Source: Candidatus Eiseniibacteriota bacterium (lineage in GTDB: Bacteria; Eisenbacteria; RBG-16-71-46). Taken from it: DNA of 7,127 nucleotides. The notes under the pieces were generated by a model, which did no database searches, had not been told where the DNA came from, and saw only the letters and a program-made list of their open reading frames with translations. Position numbers and translations under genes: made by a program. The stretch covers positions 1 to 7,127 of the forward strand of contig CAIXRL010000633.1 of assembly GCA_903921835.1 (NCBI GenBank), in the 5' to 3' direction. The first letter of the stretch is position 1, and the number at the start of each line of letters is the position of its first letter. Shown one piece after another: positions 1 through 5,732 of this stretch.

Positions 1-32
1 GCGATGATACCGAATCGCGGGAAGGTCATTCA

Positions 33-229
33 GCCCGGAGTATTCATGAACCGCCAGCCGAGAGTGCGAGATGCGCGTCAGCGGCAGGAAGATCGATTTG
101 CCGCGCGGCAGCCGCGTCGGCCACGCGATGAGGACAGCGGCCGGTCGGGCTTCGGGGTACCCACCGAAGGTGGGTCCGGATGACGCGCAGATCGCACTCG
201 CAGACCGCGGCGCACTGAATACTCCGGGC
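33..229. repeat. 14-bp inverted repeat pair, arms 33-46 and 216-229
   Basis: GCCCGGAGTATTCA at 33-46 is the exact reverse complement of TGAATACTCCGGGC at 216-229. The arms are 169 bases apart and are AT-richer than their surroundings. Matching stops outside the 14 bases. There is no transposase between them, and no target-site duplication could be assessed because the left arm lies near the window edge. It could be a paired regulator site, the ends of a very small non-autonomous element, or coincidence. Confidence 0.5.
159..175. repeat. Small hairpin, 7-bp stem with GAA loop
   Basis: ACCCACC at 159-165 pairs perfectly with GGTGGGT at 169-175 around a three-base GAA loop. No T-run follows on either strand, so it is not a classical terminator. 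Its role is unknown. Confidence 0.35.
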
Positions 230-244
230 CAGCTCCCGCTGGCC
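227..244 (+). repeat. Hairpin upstream of the DUF937 gene
   Basis: GGCCAGC (227-233) and GCTGGCC (238-244) form a perfect 7-bp GC-rich stem with a TCCC loop. It abuts the right arm of the 14-bp inverted repeat and lies about 60 bases before the GTG start at 308. It could be a leader-RNA structure or the terminator of an upstream gene, but no T-tract follows. Confidence 0.4.
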
Positions 245-296
245 GGGAATCCCCCGGACGCACTACCGTGCGCAGCGTCTCTCCCACCCTCAACCC

Positions 297-301
297 GGAG
301 G
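297..301 (+). promoter_or_regulatory. Ribosome binding site for the DUF937 gene
   Basis: GGAGG lies six bases before the GTG at 308. It decides the start: the same frame is open back to an ATG at 71, but the upstream residues are low-complexity and unlike the family, and a GTG start gives an N-terminus typical of DUF937 proteins. Confidence 0.8.
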
Positions 302-307
302 CCCCTC

Positions 308-898
308 GTGCCTGGAATCCTCGACCTGGTCCAGCAGTCCCTCGACGGCGAAGCCGTGCAGGCCCTCAGCCGGCAGCTCGGCGCCGACCCGCAGCAGACG
401 CGGTCGGCGATCACGACCGCGCTTCCCACGCTGCTCGCCGGCCTGAGCCACCACGCCGCGCAGGGCGACAACGCCGCGACCCTCACGAACGCGCTGCAGG
501 AGCACGACGGCAGCGTCCTGGGCGATGCCGCCGGCTTCGTGCAGGGCGGCGGCGCGCAGGGCGCGGGCGCCGGCCTGCTCGGGCACTTCCTCGGCCAGCA
601 CCAGGACAACGCCGCGAACGCGATCGCGGGCGCGAGCGGCCTGAACACCGGCCAGGCGACGCAGCTGCTTCAGTCGCTCGCCCCGCTCATGATGGGCGCC
701 GTCGGCCAGGCCTCGCAGCAGCAGGGCGGCCTCAACCCGGCAGGCCTGCTCTCGATGCTGCAGGGCGAGCACCAGAGCGTCGCGCAGGGCCAGCCGGACC
801 TGCTCGGCATCGCCACCTCGCTGTTCGGGCAGGCGCAGGGCGGCGGCCTCCTGGGCTCGCTCGAGAAGGGGCTCGGCGGCCTGCTGGGAGGGCGCTGA
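308..898 (+). CDS. DUF937 family protein
   Basis: The product is 196 residues and belongs by appearance to the DUF937 family (YidB-like bacterial proteins of unknown biochemical function). Recognisable features are the N-terminal segment with GILDLVQQSLDGEAVQALSR at about 3-22, an Ala/Leu-rich helix with TALPTLLAGL at 37-46, Gly/Ala-rich linkers around 77-92, and a second helical repeat with NAIAGASGLN and LLQSLAPLMMGAVG at about 104-133. The tail is Gly/Leu-rich (GLLGSLEKGLGGLLGG, 180-195). There is no signal peptide or strong transmembrane segment, so the protein is probably cytoplasmic. Composition is rich in Gln, Gly and Ala and almost lacks aromatic residues, as usual for the family. The start is the GTG at 308, preceded by GGAGG at 297-301. 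The next reading unit begins right at its stop codon, which suggests co-transcription. Family assignment is fairly sure; function is unknown. Confidence 0.85.
   Translation: MPGILDLVQQSLDGEAVQALSRQLGADPQQTRSAITTALPTLLAGLSHHAAQGDNAATLTNALQEHDGSVLGDAAGFVQGGGAQGAGAGLLGHFLGQHQDNAANAIAGASGLNTGQATQLLQSLAPLMMGAVGQASQQQGGLNPAGLLSMLQGEHQSVAQGQPDLLGIATSLFGQAQGGGLLGSLEKGLGGLLGGR
886..892 (+). promoter_or_regulatory. Shine-Dalgarno-like GGGAGGG before an ACG codon
   Basis: GGGAGGG inside the last codons of the DUF937 gene lies seven bases before ACG at 900-902. ACG is followed by codons reading Lys-Leu-Leu-Arg, a typical start region. The spacing implies that the ancestral start was ATG at 900. There is no ATG, GTG or TTG nearby in this frame. 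Confidence 0.45.
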
Positions 899-899
899 G

Positions 900-1196
900 A
901 CGAAGCTCCTCCGCGCGGCGCCCGGCGCGTGCCTGGGCCTCTGGCTGGTCGTCAATCTCATCGGGGCACTCATCGTCGGCGCCATTGCGCGCGGCGTTCC
1001 CGGCGAAGGACAAGGTCGGCTGGGCCACGACGATCGCACCCGGGTTCCTCGGCGGGATCGTCGCAGGGTCCTCCTCGCGCGGCTGAACTGGCTGACGCGG
1101 TTCGCCGTGGGCTTCGCCGCCTCAACGACCGGAGCGTTCCTGCCGCTCTTCGCCCACCACCTCGTGGTGAGCGGGCGCTCCGACTCCACGGCCTGA
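900..1196 (+). pseudogene. GlsB/YeaQ/YmgE-like membrane protein, frameshifted twice
   Basis: A small membrane protein of the transglycosylase-associated (GlsB/YeaQ/YmgE) type can be pieced together from two frames. Codons from 900 read an N-terminal membrane helix (LWLVVNLIGALIVGAIARG). The family-like middle (FPAKDKVGW, then ATTIAPGFLGGIVAG) is in the next frame, at about 994-1068. The C-terminal helix (LLARLNWLTRFAVGF, then LPLFAHHLVVSG) is back in the first frame and ends at TGA 1194-1196. This needs one extra base near 975-993 and one missing base near 1066-1073, which cancel out. Read straight through, the middle becomes a charged Arg/Gly/Asp stretch unlike a membrane protein. The expected start is ACG rather than ATG. 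Either this is a decaying gene or the consensus sequence has errors. Members are small, three-helix inner-membrane proteins often associated with stress responses. The frame analysis is direct; the family call is from recognition. Confidence 0.6.
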
Positions 1197-1215
1197 CTCG
1201 TCACCTGCGCACGAA

Positions 1216-1243
1216 GCCGGCGCCGCGACAGCGCGGCGCCGGC
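1216..1243. terminator. Candidate bidirectional terminator hairpin
   Basis: GCCGGCGCCGCG at 1216-1227 and CGCGGCGCCGGC at 1232-1243 form a perfect 12-bp all-GC stem with an ACAG loop. It sits in the short gap between two convergent reading units, 20 bases past the stop at 1196 and 20 bases past the minus-strand stop at 1263. Neither side has a clear T-tract, but such GC hairpins commonly separate convergent genes in high-GC genomes. Confidence 0.7.
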
Positions 1244-1262
1244 CTCGTCGTCCGCCGCCGGG

Positions 1263-2423
1263 TCAGTGCCGCAGCAGCGCCAGCACGATCTCGATCGCGA
1301 TCAGCAGGACGATGACCGTTTCCAGAGCCTCGGCGCGGCGCGCCTGGGACTCGGCGTTCAGCATGGCGTAGGCGTCGCGCACGATCGCGAGCTTGCGGTC
1401 GATGCCGCTGCGCCACGTGCGGCCGCGGAAGATCTCGAGCGCCGCAGCGTAGATGCGCGCCAGGAACACGTCGTCCGTCACCTTGAGCGAGTTCTCGACG
1501 CGCTCGACCAGCTCGGTGGAATCCATGACGCGCGCCTGCATCTCGCCGAGCAGGCGGCCGTAGCGCCTCCCCACGCCGGGAAAGCCGTGCCGCGCCTCCG
1601 CGATGCGGTCGTAGATCCTGGGCAGCTCACCGTCCAGCACGGCGTCGAAGTGGCGCAGTTCGAGCAGCTGGGCGTTGGCGAACTCGAGCACGTACTGGAC
1701 GTCGTTGTCCTCGGCGACCGGTTCCACGACGAGCGCGGCGTTCCAGGTGAGCACCGCGAGGTCGTCCTCGAAGTACGTGAAGCGCTGCGAGAGCAGCTCC
1801 TTGCGCGCCGCGGCCGACAACGCCCGCCTCTCGCCGACCAGCAGGCGCGCCACGTCCTCGTCGCGCAGCGCGTCGGCGGCGAGCCGCGCTCCCGCGGAAT
1901 CGGTCAGGTTGCTGACGCGAAAGACGACGTAGTCCTCGCTGACCGGCGCCTCGCCGGGCCTCTCGACGGCGGCGCCGATGAGCTTGAGCAGCCGCTGCCG
2001 CGAGCGGTCGAACAGCTCGCGCCACTGCAGCGAGGCCGCGACCGCGAGACCGAACTCGCCGAACTCGCGCCAGGGCAGGTCCGTGGGTGCGGCCAGCCGG
2101 GCACGCAACGACACGACGCCGAAGTCGAAGATGCACGCCGACAGTTCCACCTCGCGCGCCACGCCAGCGACCACGGCTGACTCCACGCCGAGGCCCACCG
2201 TGACGGGCGGGTTGGGGATCTGGATGGCGAGCGCTTCCCCGCGGACGGGCCGCGGCCGCTCGGGCGCGCTCGCGCCGAGGAGGTCGAAGACGCGGTCGAG
2301 GTCGATCTCGTAGCCGACGTCGTGCAGCCGGTAGAGGATGGCTTCTCCACGCACCCGCACGTCGGGCGCGGGCTCAGCCGGTTCCTGCGACTGCCCCTGG
2401 GTGGCGTTCATGGAATCGAACAT
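1263..2423 (-). CDS. RMD1/YagE family (COG1723) membrane-anchored protein
   Basis: The 386-residue product matches the RMD1/YagE family (DUF155, COG1723), which includes yeast Rmd1 and human mitochondrial RMND1; the bacterial function is unknown. The N-terminal about 20 residues are a disordered Gln/Pro/Glu segment. The conserved core spans roughly 25-265, with the family-like segments LEFANAQLLELRHFD (246-260) and YVVFRVSN (165-172). A helical region follows (about 265-365), including KVTDDVFLARIYAAALEIF (314-332) and DRKLAIVRDAYAMLN (342-356). The protein ends with one transmembrane helix (about 369-384, TVIVLLIAIEIVLALL), so it should be a tail-anchored inner-membrane protein with its bulk in the cytoplasm. 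The ATG at 2423 has AGGGA eight bases upstream; an internal ATG at 2411 lacks a binding site. It is the last gene before the 1216-1243 hairpin, 37 bases after the exported-protein gene. The family call is firm; its role here is not known. Confidence 0.9.
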   Translation of the reverse strand: MFDSMNATQGQSQEPAEPAPDVRVRGEAILYRLHDVGYEIDLDRVFDLLGASAPERPRPVRGEALAIQIPNPPVTVGLGVESAVVAGVAREVELSACIFDFGVVSLRARLAAPTDLPWREFGEFGLAVAASLQWRELFDRSRQRLLKLIGAAVERPGEAPVSEDYVVFRVSNLTDSAGARLAADALRDEDVARLLVGERRALSAAARKELLSQRFTYFEDDLAVLTWNAALVVEPVAEDNDVQYVLEFANAQLLELRHFDAVLDGELPRIYDRIAEARHGFPGVGRRYGRLLGEMQARVMDSTELVERVENSLKVTDDVFLARIYAAALEIFRGRTWRSGIDRKLAIVRDAYAMLNAESQARRAEALETVIVLLIAIEIVLALLRH

Positions 2424-2435
2424 GGGACCGGTCCC
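2424..2435. promoter_or_regulatory. 12-bp palindrome touching the RMD1 gene start
   Basis: GGGACCGGTCCC is a perfect 12-bp palindrome immediately next to the ATG at 2423. On the minus strand, the AGGGA ribosome binding site (2432-2436) lies mostly within it. Folding or protein binding here could affect translation or transcription of the RMD1-family gene. Function is inferred; in GC-rich DNA it may be chance. Confidence 0.35.
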
Positions 2436-2460
2436 TGATCAGACGGTGCCCACGCCTGTC

Positions 2461-3003
2461 TCACTCGTTCGGGTCGAGCCCGAGTTCGTCGAACGGGACG
2501 GGCGGCGTGGTCTTGAGGTGCTCGATCAGCTTGAGCGTCTGCTCGTCCGGCCGGAACAGCAGCGCGAGCGGGAGCGTGACGTCCACGGTCTCGACTCCCT
2601 TCCCCACGAACGGCATCTCCCACTTCGAGACCAGCAGCGACACGCCCGCATCACGCGCGACGCCGGGGACCCGGTCCGCGACCGTGAGCAGGATCGAGCC
2701 CACTCCCGCGGTCGAGAACGCACGCTGGTGCAGCCGCACCTGGCTCCACTGCCCCTCGCGTTCGAGCTCCTTCATGCGCGGCTCGTTGCTCGCCGCCTTC
2801 GCCTTCTCGTACTCGTCGTGCAGGGCCTGGAAGCGCGTCGCACACGCCGGCGAGCGTCCGTACGCGATCGCGATCGCCCGCGAATCGAACACGCCGACGC
2901 GCAGCGCGGCCCGGCCCGTCGCCTCCCCCGCGCCGGCGCGGCCCCACGGCACGAACGTCGCGAACGCGAACGCCAGCACGGCGACCAGCGCACCAATCCT
3001 CAT
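2461..3003 (-). CDS. Small exported protein of unknown function
   Basis: The 180-residue product begins with a clear signal peptide: Met-Arg, a hydrophobic stretch (about 4-19, ALVAVLAFAFATFV) and a small-residue region (GRAGAG, 21-26) where cleavage is likely. The mature part starts with a beta-strand-like segment, LRVGVFDSRAIAIAYGRS (34-51). An alpha-helical charged region follows (about 58-95, with HDEYEKAKAASNEPRMKELE), then a mixed domain with DAGVSLLVSKWEMPFVG (118-134) and a Pro-rich end. The strand followed by a long charged helix faintly recalls the OmpH/Skp periplasmic chaperone family, but I would not assign it there. Only one cysteine is visible (54), and the signal peptide has no lipobox. 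The start at 3003 is chosen because GGAGG lies five bases upstream; an earlier ATG at 3033 would bury the signal peptide. It sits 69 bases after the kinase gene and 37 before the RMD1 gene. Confidence 0.75.
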   Translation of the reverse strand: MRIGALVAVLAFAFATFVPWGRAGAGEATGRAALRVGVFDSRAIAIAYGRSPACATRFQALHDEYEKAKAASNEPRMKELEREGQWSQVRLHQRAFSTAGVGSILLTVADRVPGVARDAGVSLLVSKWEMPFVGKGVETVDVTLPLALLFRPDEQTLKLIEHLKTTPPVPFDELGLDPNE

Positions 3004-3008
3004 GGCAA

Positions 3009-3013
3009 CCTCC
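3009..3013 (-). promoter_or_regulatory. Ribosome binding site for the exported protein
   Basis: The plus-strand CCTCC reads GGAGG on the minus strand, five bases before the ATG at 3003. It favours this start over the in-frame ATG at 3033. Confidence 0.8.
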
Positions 3014-3072
3014 GTTCGACTCCGCCCACCCATGTGCCGGACCCGCCGGCCTCCTCGTCCCGCGCCCGCCGC

Positions 3073-4251
3073 TCAGCCCGGCCGGCGCGCCTGCATGCGC
3101 CGCGGGAGTATCACCAGGAACAATGTGCCGACGCGCGGCTCGCTCATGAAGGCGAGCTTGCCCCCGAGGTAGTGCTCGACGAACAACCGCGCGCCGTAGG
3201 TCCCGATGCCCCGGCCATGCCCGCCGCGGGTGGTGAACGAGCGCTGGAAGATCTGCTGCTGCACGTCATCGGGAATGACGCCGTCGTTGTGCACCGTGAT
3301 GGTCGCAACCTCGTGATCGTACTCGCACGTGAGCTCCACCGTGCCGCCGGGGGCGGTCGCCTCGAGGGCGTTCCGCAGCAGGCTGCCCACCGCGCGCCCG
3401 AAGAGCGCCGGATCGGTCTCGAGCGGACAGCGCCGGATGGACTCGAAGCGGAGGGTGCGCCCCGCGGCCACGTCCTGCCGGCGGAGGGAATCCACGGTGC
3501 CCGTCAACAGCTCCGCCAGGTCCACCTCGCGCGGCTCGACGTCCAGATCCCCACGCTCCGCGGACAGCAGCGCACGCTGCGACTCGATCTGCTCCACGAC
3601 GCGGCCCGTGAGCTGTTCCAGCACGCCGTGGTACTCGAGCGCCTCCACCGCATCGACGCCTGGCTGCCGCAACCTCTCCGCGATCTCGTGCACGTCGCGC
3701 GCGGTGCCCAGCAGGTCGTGGAAGAAGACGCGCTCGAGGACCTCGCGCCGCTTCTCATCGCGGATGTCCTGCAGGCCCACGACGACGAACTCGTTCGAGC
3801 CGCAGGTCAGGGGGCTGGCGTGCACCCGGAAGTCGAGCGCGCCGCCGTCGGCGTCACCGGTCGTGACGATGCGGCACTCGCGCACGACCCGCTTGCGCGT
3901 CGAGAGGCACTCGAGCACCGCGCTGACCGCACCGCATTGCGCGCAGGCGTTGGAGGTGCCGCACCCGGCGGGGCGCTCGGCGGAATGCGTGCAGTGCACG
4001 GCCTCGCCCGGCCTCATCCCGAGCACGGCCTCGGGGTCCGCCAGTCCGAGCGTCTCCGAGAGCAGCCGGTTCACCGCCACGATCTGGCGGCGCGGGTTCA
4101 GGACGAACGCAGGCCCCGGCATGGCCTCGAGCAGTGAAACGACCACGGGTTCGGCAAGGAACACGTCGCGCTGGGCGCGTACGGTGTCGATCGACTCCCG
4201 GGGCGCGGACGCGAAGGCGGTCTCCGCGCGCGGGCGCAGGATGGTCGGCAT
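3073..4251 (-). CDS. PAS-domain sensor histidine kinase with Cys/His cluster
   Basis: The 392-residue product is a soluble histidine kinase with no membrane segment or signal peptide. A PAS domain spans about 35-165 (MPGPAFVLNPRRQIVAVN, 44-61). Inside it is a cluster C87-x-H89, C97, C103-x2-C106 within VHCTHSAERPAGCGTSNACA and the following residues, which could bind a metal, heme or Fe-S group. The dimerisation/phosphoacceptor segment is at about 170-235, with probable phospho-His 178 (FFHDLLGTA). The ATPase domain is at about 245-385, with an N-box (LLRNALEAT, Asn294 and Glu297), HNDG at 321-324 and a Gly-rich lid GGHGRGIGTYGARLF at 343-357. The ATG at 4251 is chosen because AGGAGG lies eight bases upstream; a TTG at 4314 overlapping the dprE1 stop (TTGA) would add 21 residues. 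No response regulator is encoded in the window, so its partner and signal are unknown. It lies 59 bases after dprE1. Confidence 0.88.
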   Translation of the reverse strand: MPTILRPRAETAFASAPRESIDTVRAQRDVFLAEPVVVSLLEAMPGPAFVLNPRRQIVAVNRLLSETLGLADPEAVLGMRPGEAVHCTHSAERPAGCGTSNACAQCGAVSAVLECLSTRKRVVRECRIVTTGDADGGALDFRVHASPLTCGSNEFVVVGLQDIRDEKRREVLERVFFHDLLGTARDVHEIAERLRQPGVDAVEALEYHGVLEQLTGRVVEQIESQRALLSAERGDLDVEPREVDLAELLTGTVDSLRRQDVAAGRTLRFESIRRCPLETDPALFGRAVGSLLRNALEATAPGGTVELTCEYDHEVATITVHNDGVIPDDVQQQIFQRSFTTRGGHGRGIGTYGARLFVEHYLGGKLAFMSEPRVGTLFLVILPRRMQARRPG

Positions 4252-4259
4252 GACGTCTC

Positions 4260-4265
4260 CCTCCT
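4260..4265 (-). promoter_or_regulatory. Ribosome binding site for the histidine kinase
   Basis: The plus-strand CCTCCT reads AGGAGG on the minus strand, eight bases before the ATG at 4251. This near-ideal site decides that start over the upstream TTG at 4314. Confidence 0.8.
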
Positions 4266-4310
4266 GGGAACCCGCGCGCTGGAAGCGGCGGGCGTTTGTT
4301 CGGCCCGACG

Positions 4311-5732
4311 TCAACCGACCGCGAGACGACGCGCCAGGTCACTCTGGAACATGCCCCCGGGATCGAGCGTGCGCTTGATCGCGCGGAAGCGTTCGAGCCG
4401 GTCGCCGTACGCGCGCGCAAACTGCGCGGAGTCGAGCACGGAGTCCTTCGCGGCGTAGAAGAGGCCGCCCGCTCCGAGCACCAGCTCGGTGAGATCGCGC
4501 GTGAGGTCGGCGAGCGGCCGGGGATCGCGGGCGTGCACCGGGAAATCGAGCGCCAGCGACCAGCCGTCGAGCCCGTGCGAGAGCAGGAACTCGTCGGGGC
4601 GGTGGCGCTTGAACACGCCGAGGTACGACACCACGCCGCGACGGCGGCAGCGCTCGAGCAGTTCCGCGAGCGTCGCCCGGGCCGTGGAATCCGGCACGAA
4701 CACCTGGTACTGGATGAAGCCGTCGTCCCCGTAGGCGCGGCGCCAGTCGGGCACGTAGTCGAGCAGGAACGCGAACTCGACGTGCGTCTGCAGGAACGAA
4801 CCGTCGCCGCCGAACGACTCGGGCAGGTGGTACTTGACCGTGTTGGTCAGCTTCATGCCGGGGTCGTTCGTGAACAGTTTCAGGATCCGCCACACGAGCG
4901 AACGCGGCACGCCCATGATGCTCGGAGGCAGGTCCTGGCGGGCGTTGTCGAGCAGCGCGCGGCCCTGCGGGTCCTCGGCGGCACTGAGGTAGTTCGCCTG
5001 GTGCACGATCCCGCGCCCCAGCCCCTTGCCTCCCGCGAAGCAGTCGAGCCAGCCCACGAGATAGTCGGACTTCGGCATGCGCTCGACGAAGCAGTCGAAC
5101 ATCGCGCCGAGCGTCGGCGTGCGGATGGGAGACACGCGCACGCGGCCGCTCTCGACTGCCTTCGTCTTCACGCGCACGCGCGTCACGGCACCCAGCAGGC
5201 CGAGGCCGGCGATCACGGCGCGGAAGAGCTCCGGATCGCGCTCGCGGCTCAGCGTGCGGAGCGTGCCGTCGGCCGCGAGCAGGTCGAGTTCGAGGACCTG
5301 GTCGCCGAACGGCCCCACCTTGAAGCAGTTCTTGCCGTGGATGTTCATCGCCACGCAGCCGCCCATGGTCGGCGCCATGGTCCCGGGAACGACGTTCGGC
5401 CAGAAACCATGGGGCAGCGACGCGCGCCAGAGTCCCTCGATGGTGGCGCCCGGCTCCAGCTCGGCGATGCCGGTCGCGCGGTCGAACGACAGCACACGGT
5501 CCATGCCGCGCAGGTCGACCGCCAGCCCGCCCGTGTTGAGCGACGCGTCGCCATAGCTGCGGCCGCTGCCGCGGAAGCTCACCGGAACGCCTTCGTCGCG
5601 CGCCCGGGCGAACACACCGGCGAGCTCCTCGGCGTTTCGCGGCCGCGCGTACAGCGACGCCGCGCGTTGCGCGCCGCCGAATCCGTCGAGCACGCGCCAG
5701 GGCGCGGCCGAGCGCAGCGTCGGGCTGCTCAC
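4311..5732 (-). CDS. dprE1: DprE1-like FAD-dependent polyprenylphosphoryl-ribose 2'-oxidase
   Basis: The 473-residue product resembles mycobacterial DprE1 over its whole length. DprE1 oxidises decaprenylphosphoryl-ribose to the 2-keto sugar using FAD, the first half of 2'-epimerisation to the arabinose donor. The FAD-binding part shows FRGSGRSYGDASLNTGG (53-69), VVPGTMAPTMGGCVAMNIHG (114-133) and IHGKN with His132. The substrate domain shows DDGFIQYQVFVP (336-347), YLGVFK with Lys375, WSLALDFPVHARD (391-403) and FYAAKDS with Lys429, equivalent to the active-site lysine of DprE1 (Lys418 in M. tuberculosis). The C-terminal SDLARRL matches SDMARRL of mycobacterial DprE1. The position of the benzothiazinone-reactive Cys387 is Ala394 here. 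The GTG start at 5732 overlaps the dprE2 stop as GTGA, with CAGGAG nine bases upstream. Fold, cofactor and relation to DprE1 are well supported; the exact lipid-sugar substrate is inferred. Confidence 0.85.
   Translation of the reverse strand: MSSPTLRSAAPWRVLDGFGGAQRAASLYARPRNAEELAGVFARARDEGVPVSFRGSGRSYGDASLNTGGLAVDLRGMDRVLSFDRATGIAELEPGATIEGLWRASLPHGFWPNVVPGTMAPTMGGCVAMNIHGKNCFKVGPFGDQVLELDLLAADGTLRTLSRERDPELFRAVIAGLGLLGAVTRVRVKTKAVESGRVRVSPIRTPTLGAMFDCFVERMPKSDYLVGWLDCFAGGKGLGRGIVHQANYLSAAEDPQGRALLDNARQDLPPSIMGVPRSLVWRILKLFTNDPGMKLTNTVKYHLPESFGGDGSFLQTHVEFAFLLDYVPDWRRAYGDDGFIQYQVFVPDSTARATLAELLERCRRRGVVSYLGVFKRHRPDEFLLSHGLDGWSLALDFPVHARDPRPLADLTRDLTELVLGAGGLFYAAKDSVLDSAQFARAYGDRLERFRAIKRTLDPGGMFQSDLARRLAVG

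Larger units (their letters stand above)
1..307. other. Gene-poor left edge and leader of the DUF937 gene
   Basis: I see no well-supported gene here. Several frames are open, as expected in GC-rich DNA, but none combines a start codon, a ribosome binding site and a recognisable product. The plus-strand frame from the ATG at 4 gives 59 Arg-rich residues ending at 183. The minus-strand frame through codons 1-3, 4-6 and so on stays open to the left edge, with no ATG, GTG or TTG before a GTG at 412-414 inside the DUF937 gene. The first 60 bases look less GC-rich than the rest of the window. The region also holds a 14-bp inverted repeat (33-46 and 216-229), a small hairpin at 159-175 and a stronger one at 227-244. 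It presumably includes the promoter for the DUF937 gene, but I could not identify convincing -35 and -10 boxes. Confidence 0.5.

Noticed and set aside
975..1073. Programmed ribosomal frameshifting as the explanation for the split membrane protein
   Set aside because: Two opposite shifts would be needed, there is no convincing slippery heptamer at either junction, and the missing normal start points instead to decay or sequence error.
290..1204. Minus-strand 304-codon open frame opposite the DUF937 and GlsB-like genes
   Set aside because: Its translation is Arg/Ala/Glu-rich without recognisable motifs, has no supported start, and runs antisense to a recognised DUF937 protein; a typical shadow frame in GC-rich DNA.
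1266..2180. Plus-strand 304-codon open frame
   Set aside because: Antisense to the RMD1/YagE-family gene; no recognisable protein features.
3036..3050. Short hairpin GCCGG/CCGGC between the kinase and exported-protein genes
   Set aside because: Only five base pairs and no T-tract, so too weak to call a terminator in DNA this GC-rich.
2338..4137. Plus-strand 599-codon open frame
   Set aside because: It is antisense to the exported protein and the histidine kinase, both of which have strong ribosome binding sites and domain motifs; the translation is low-complexity Arg/His/Glu.
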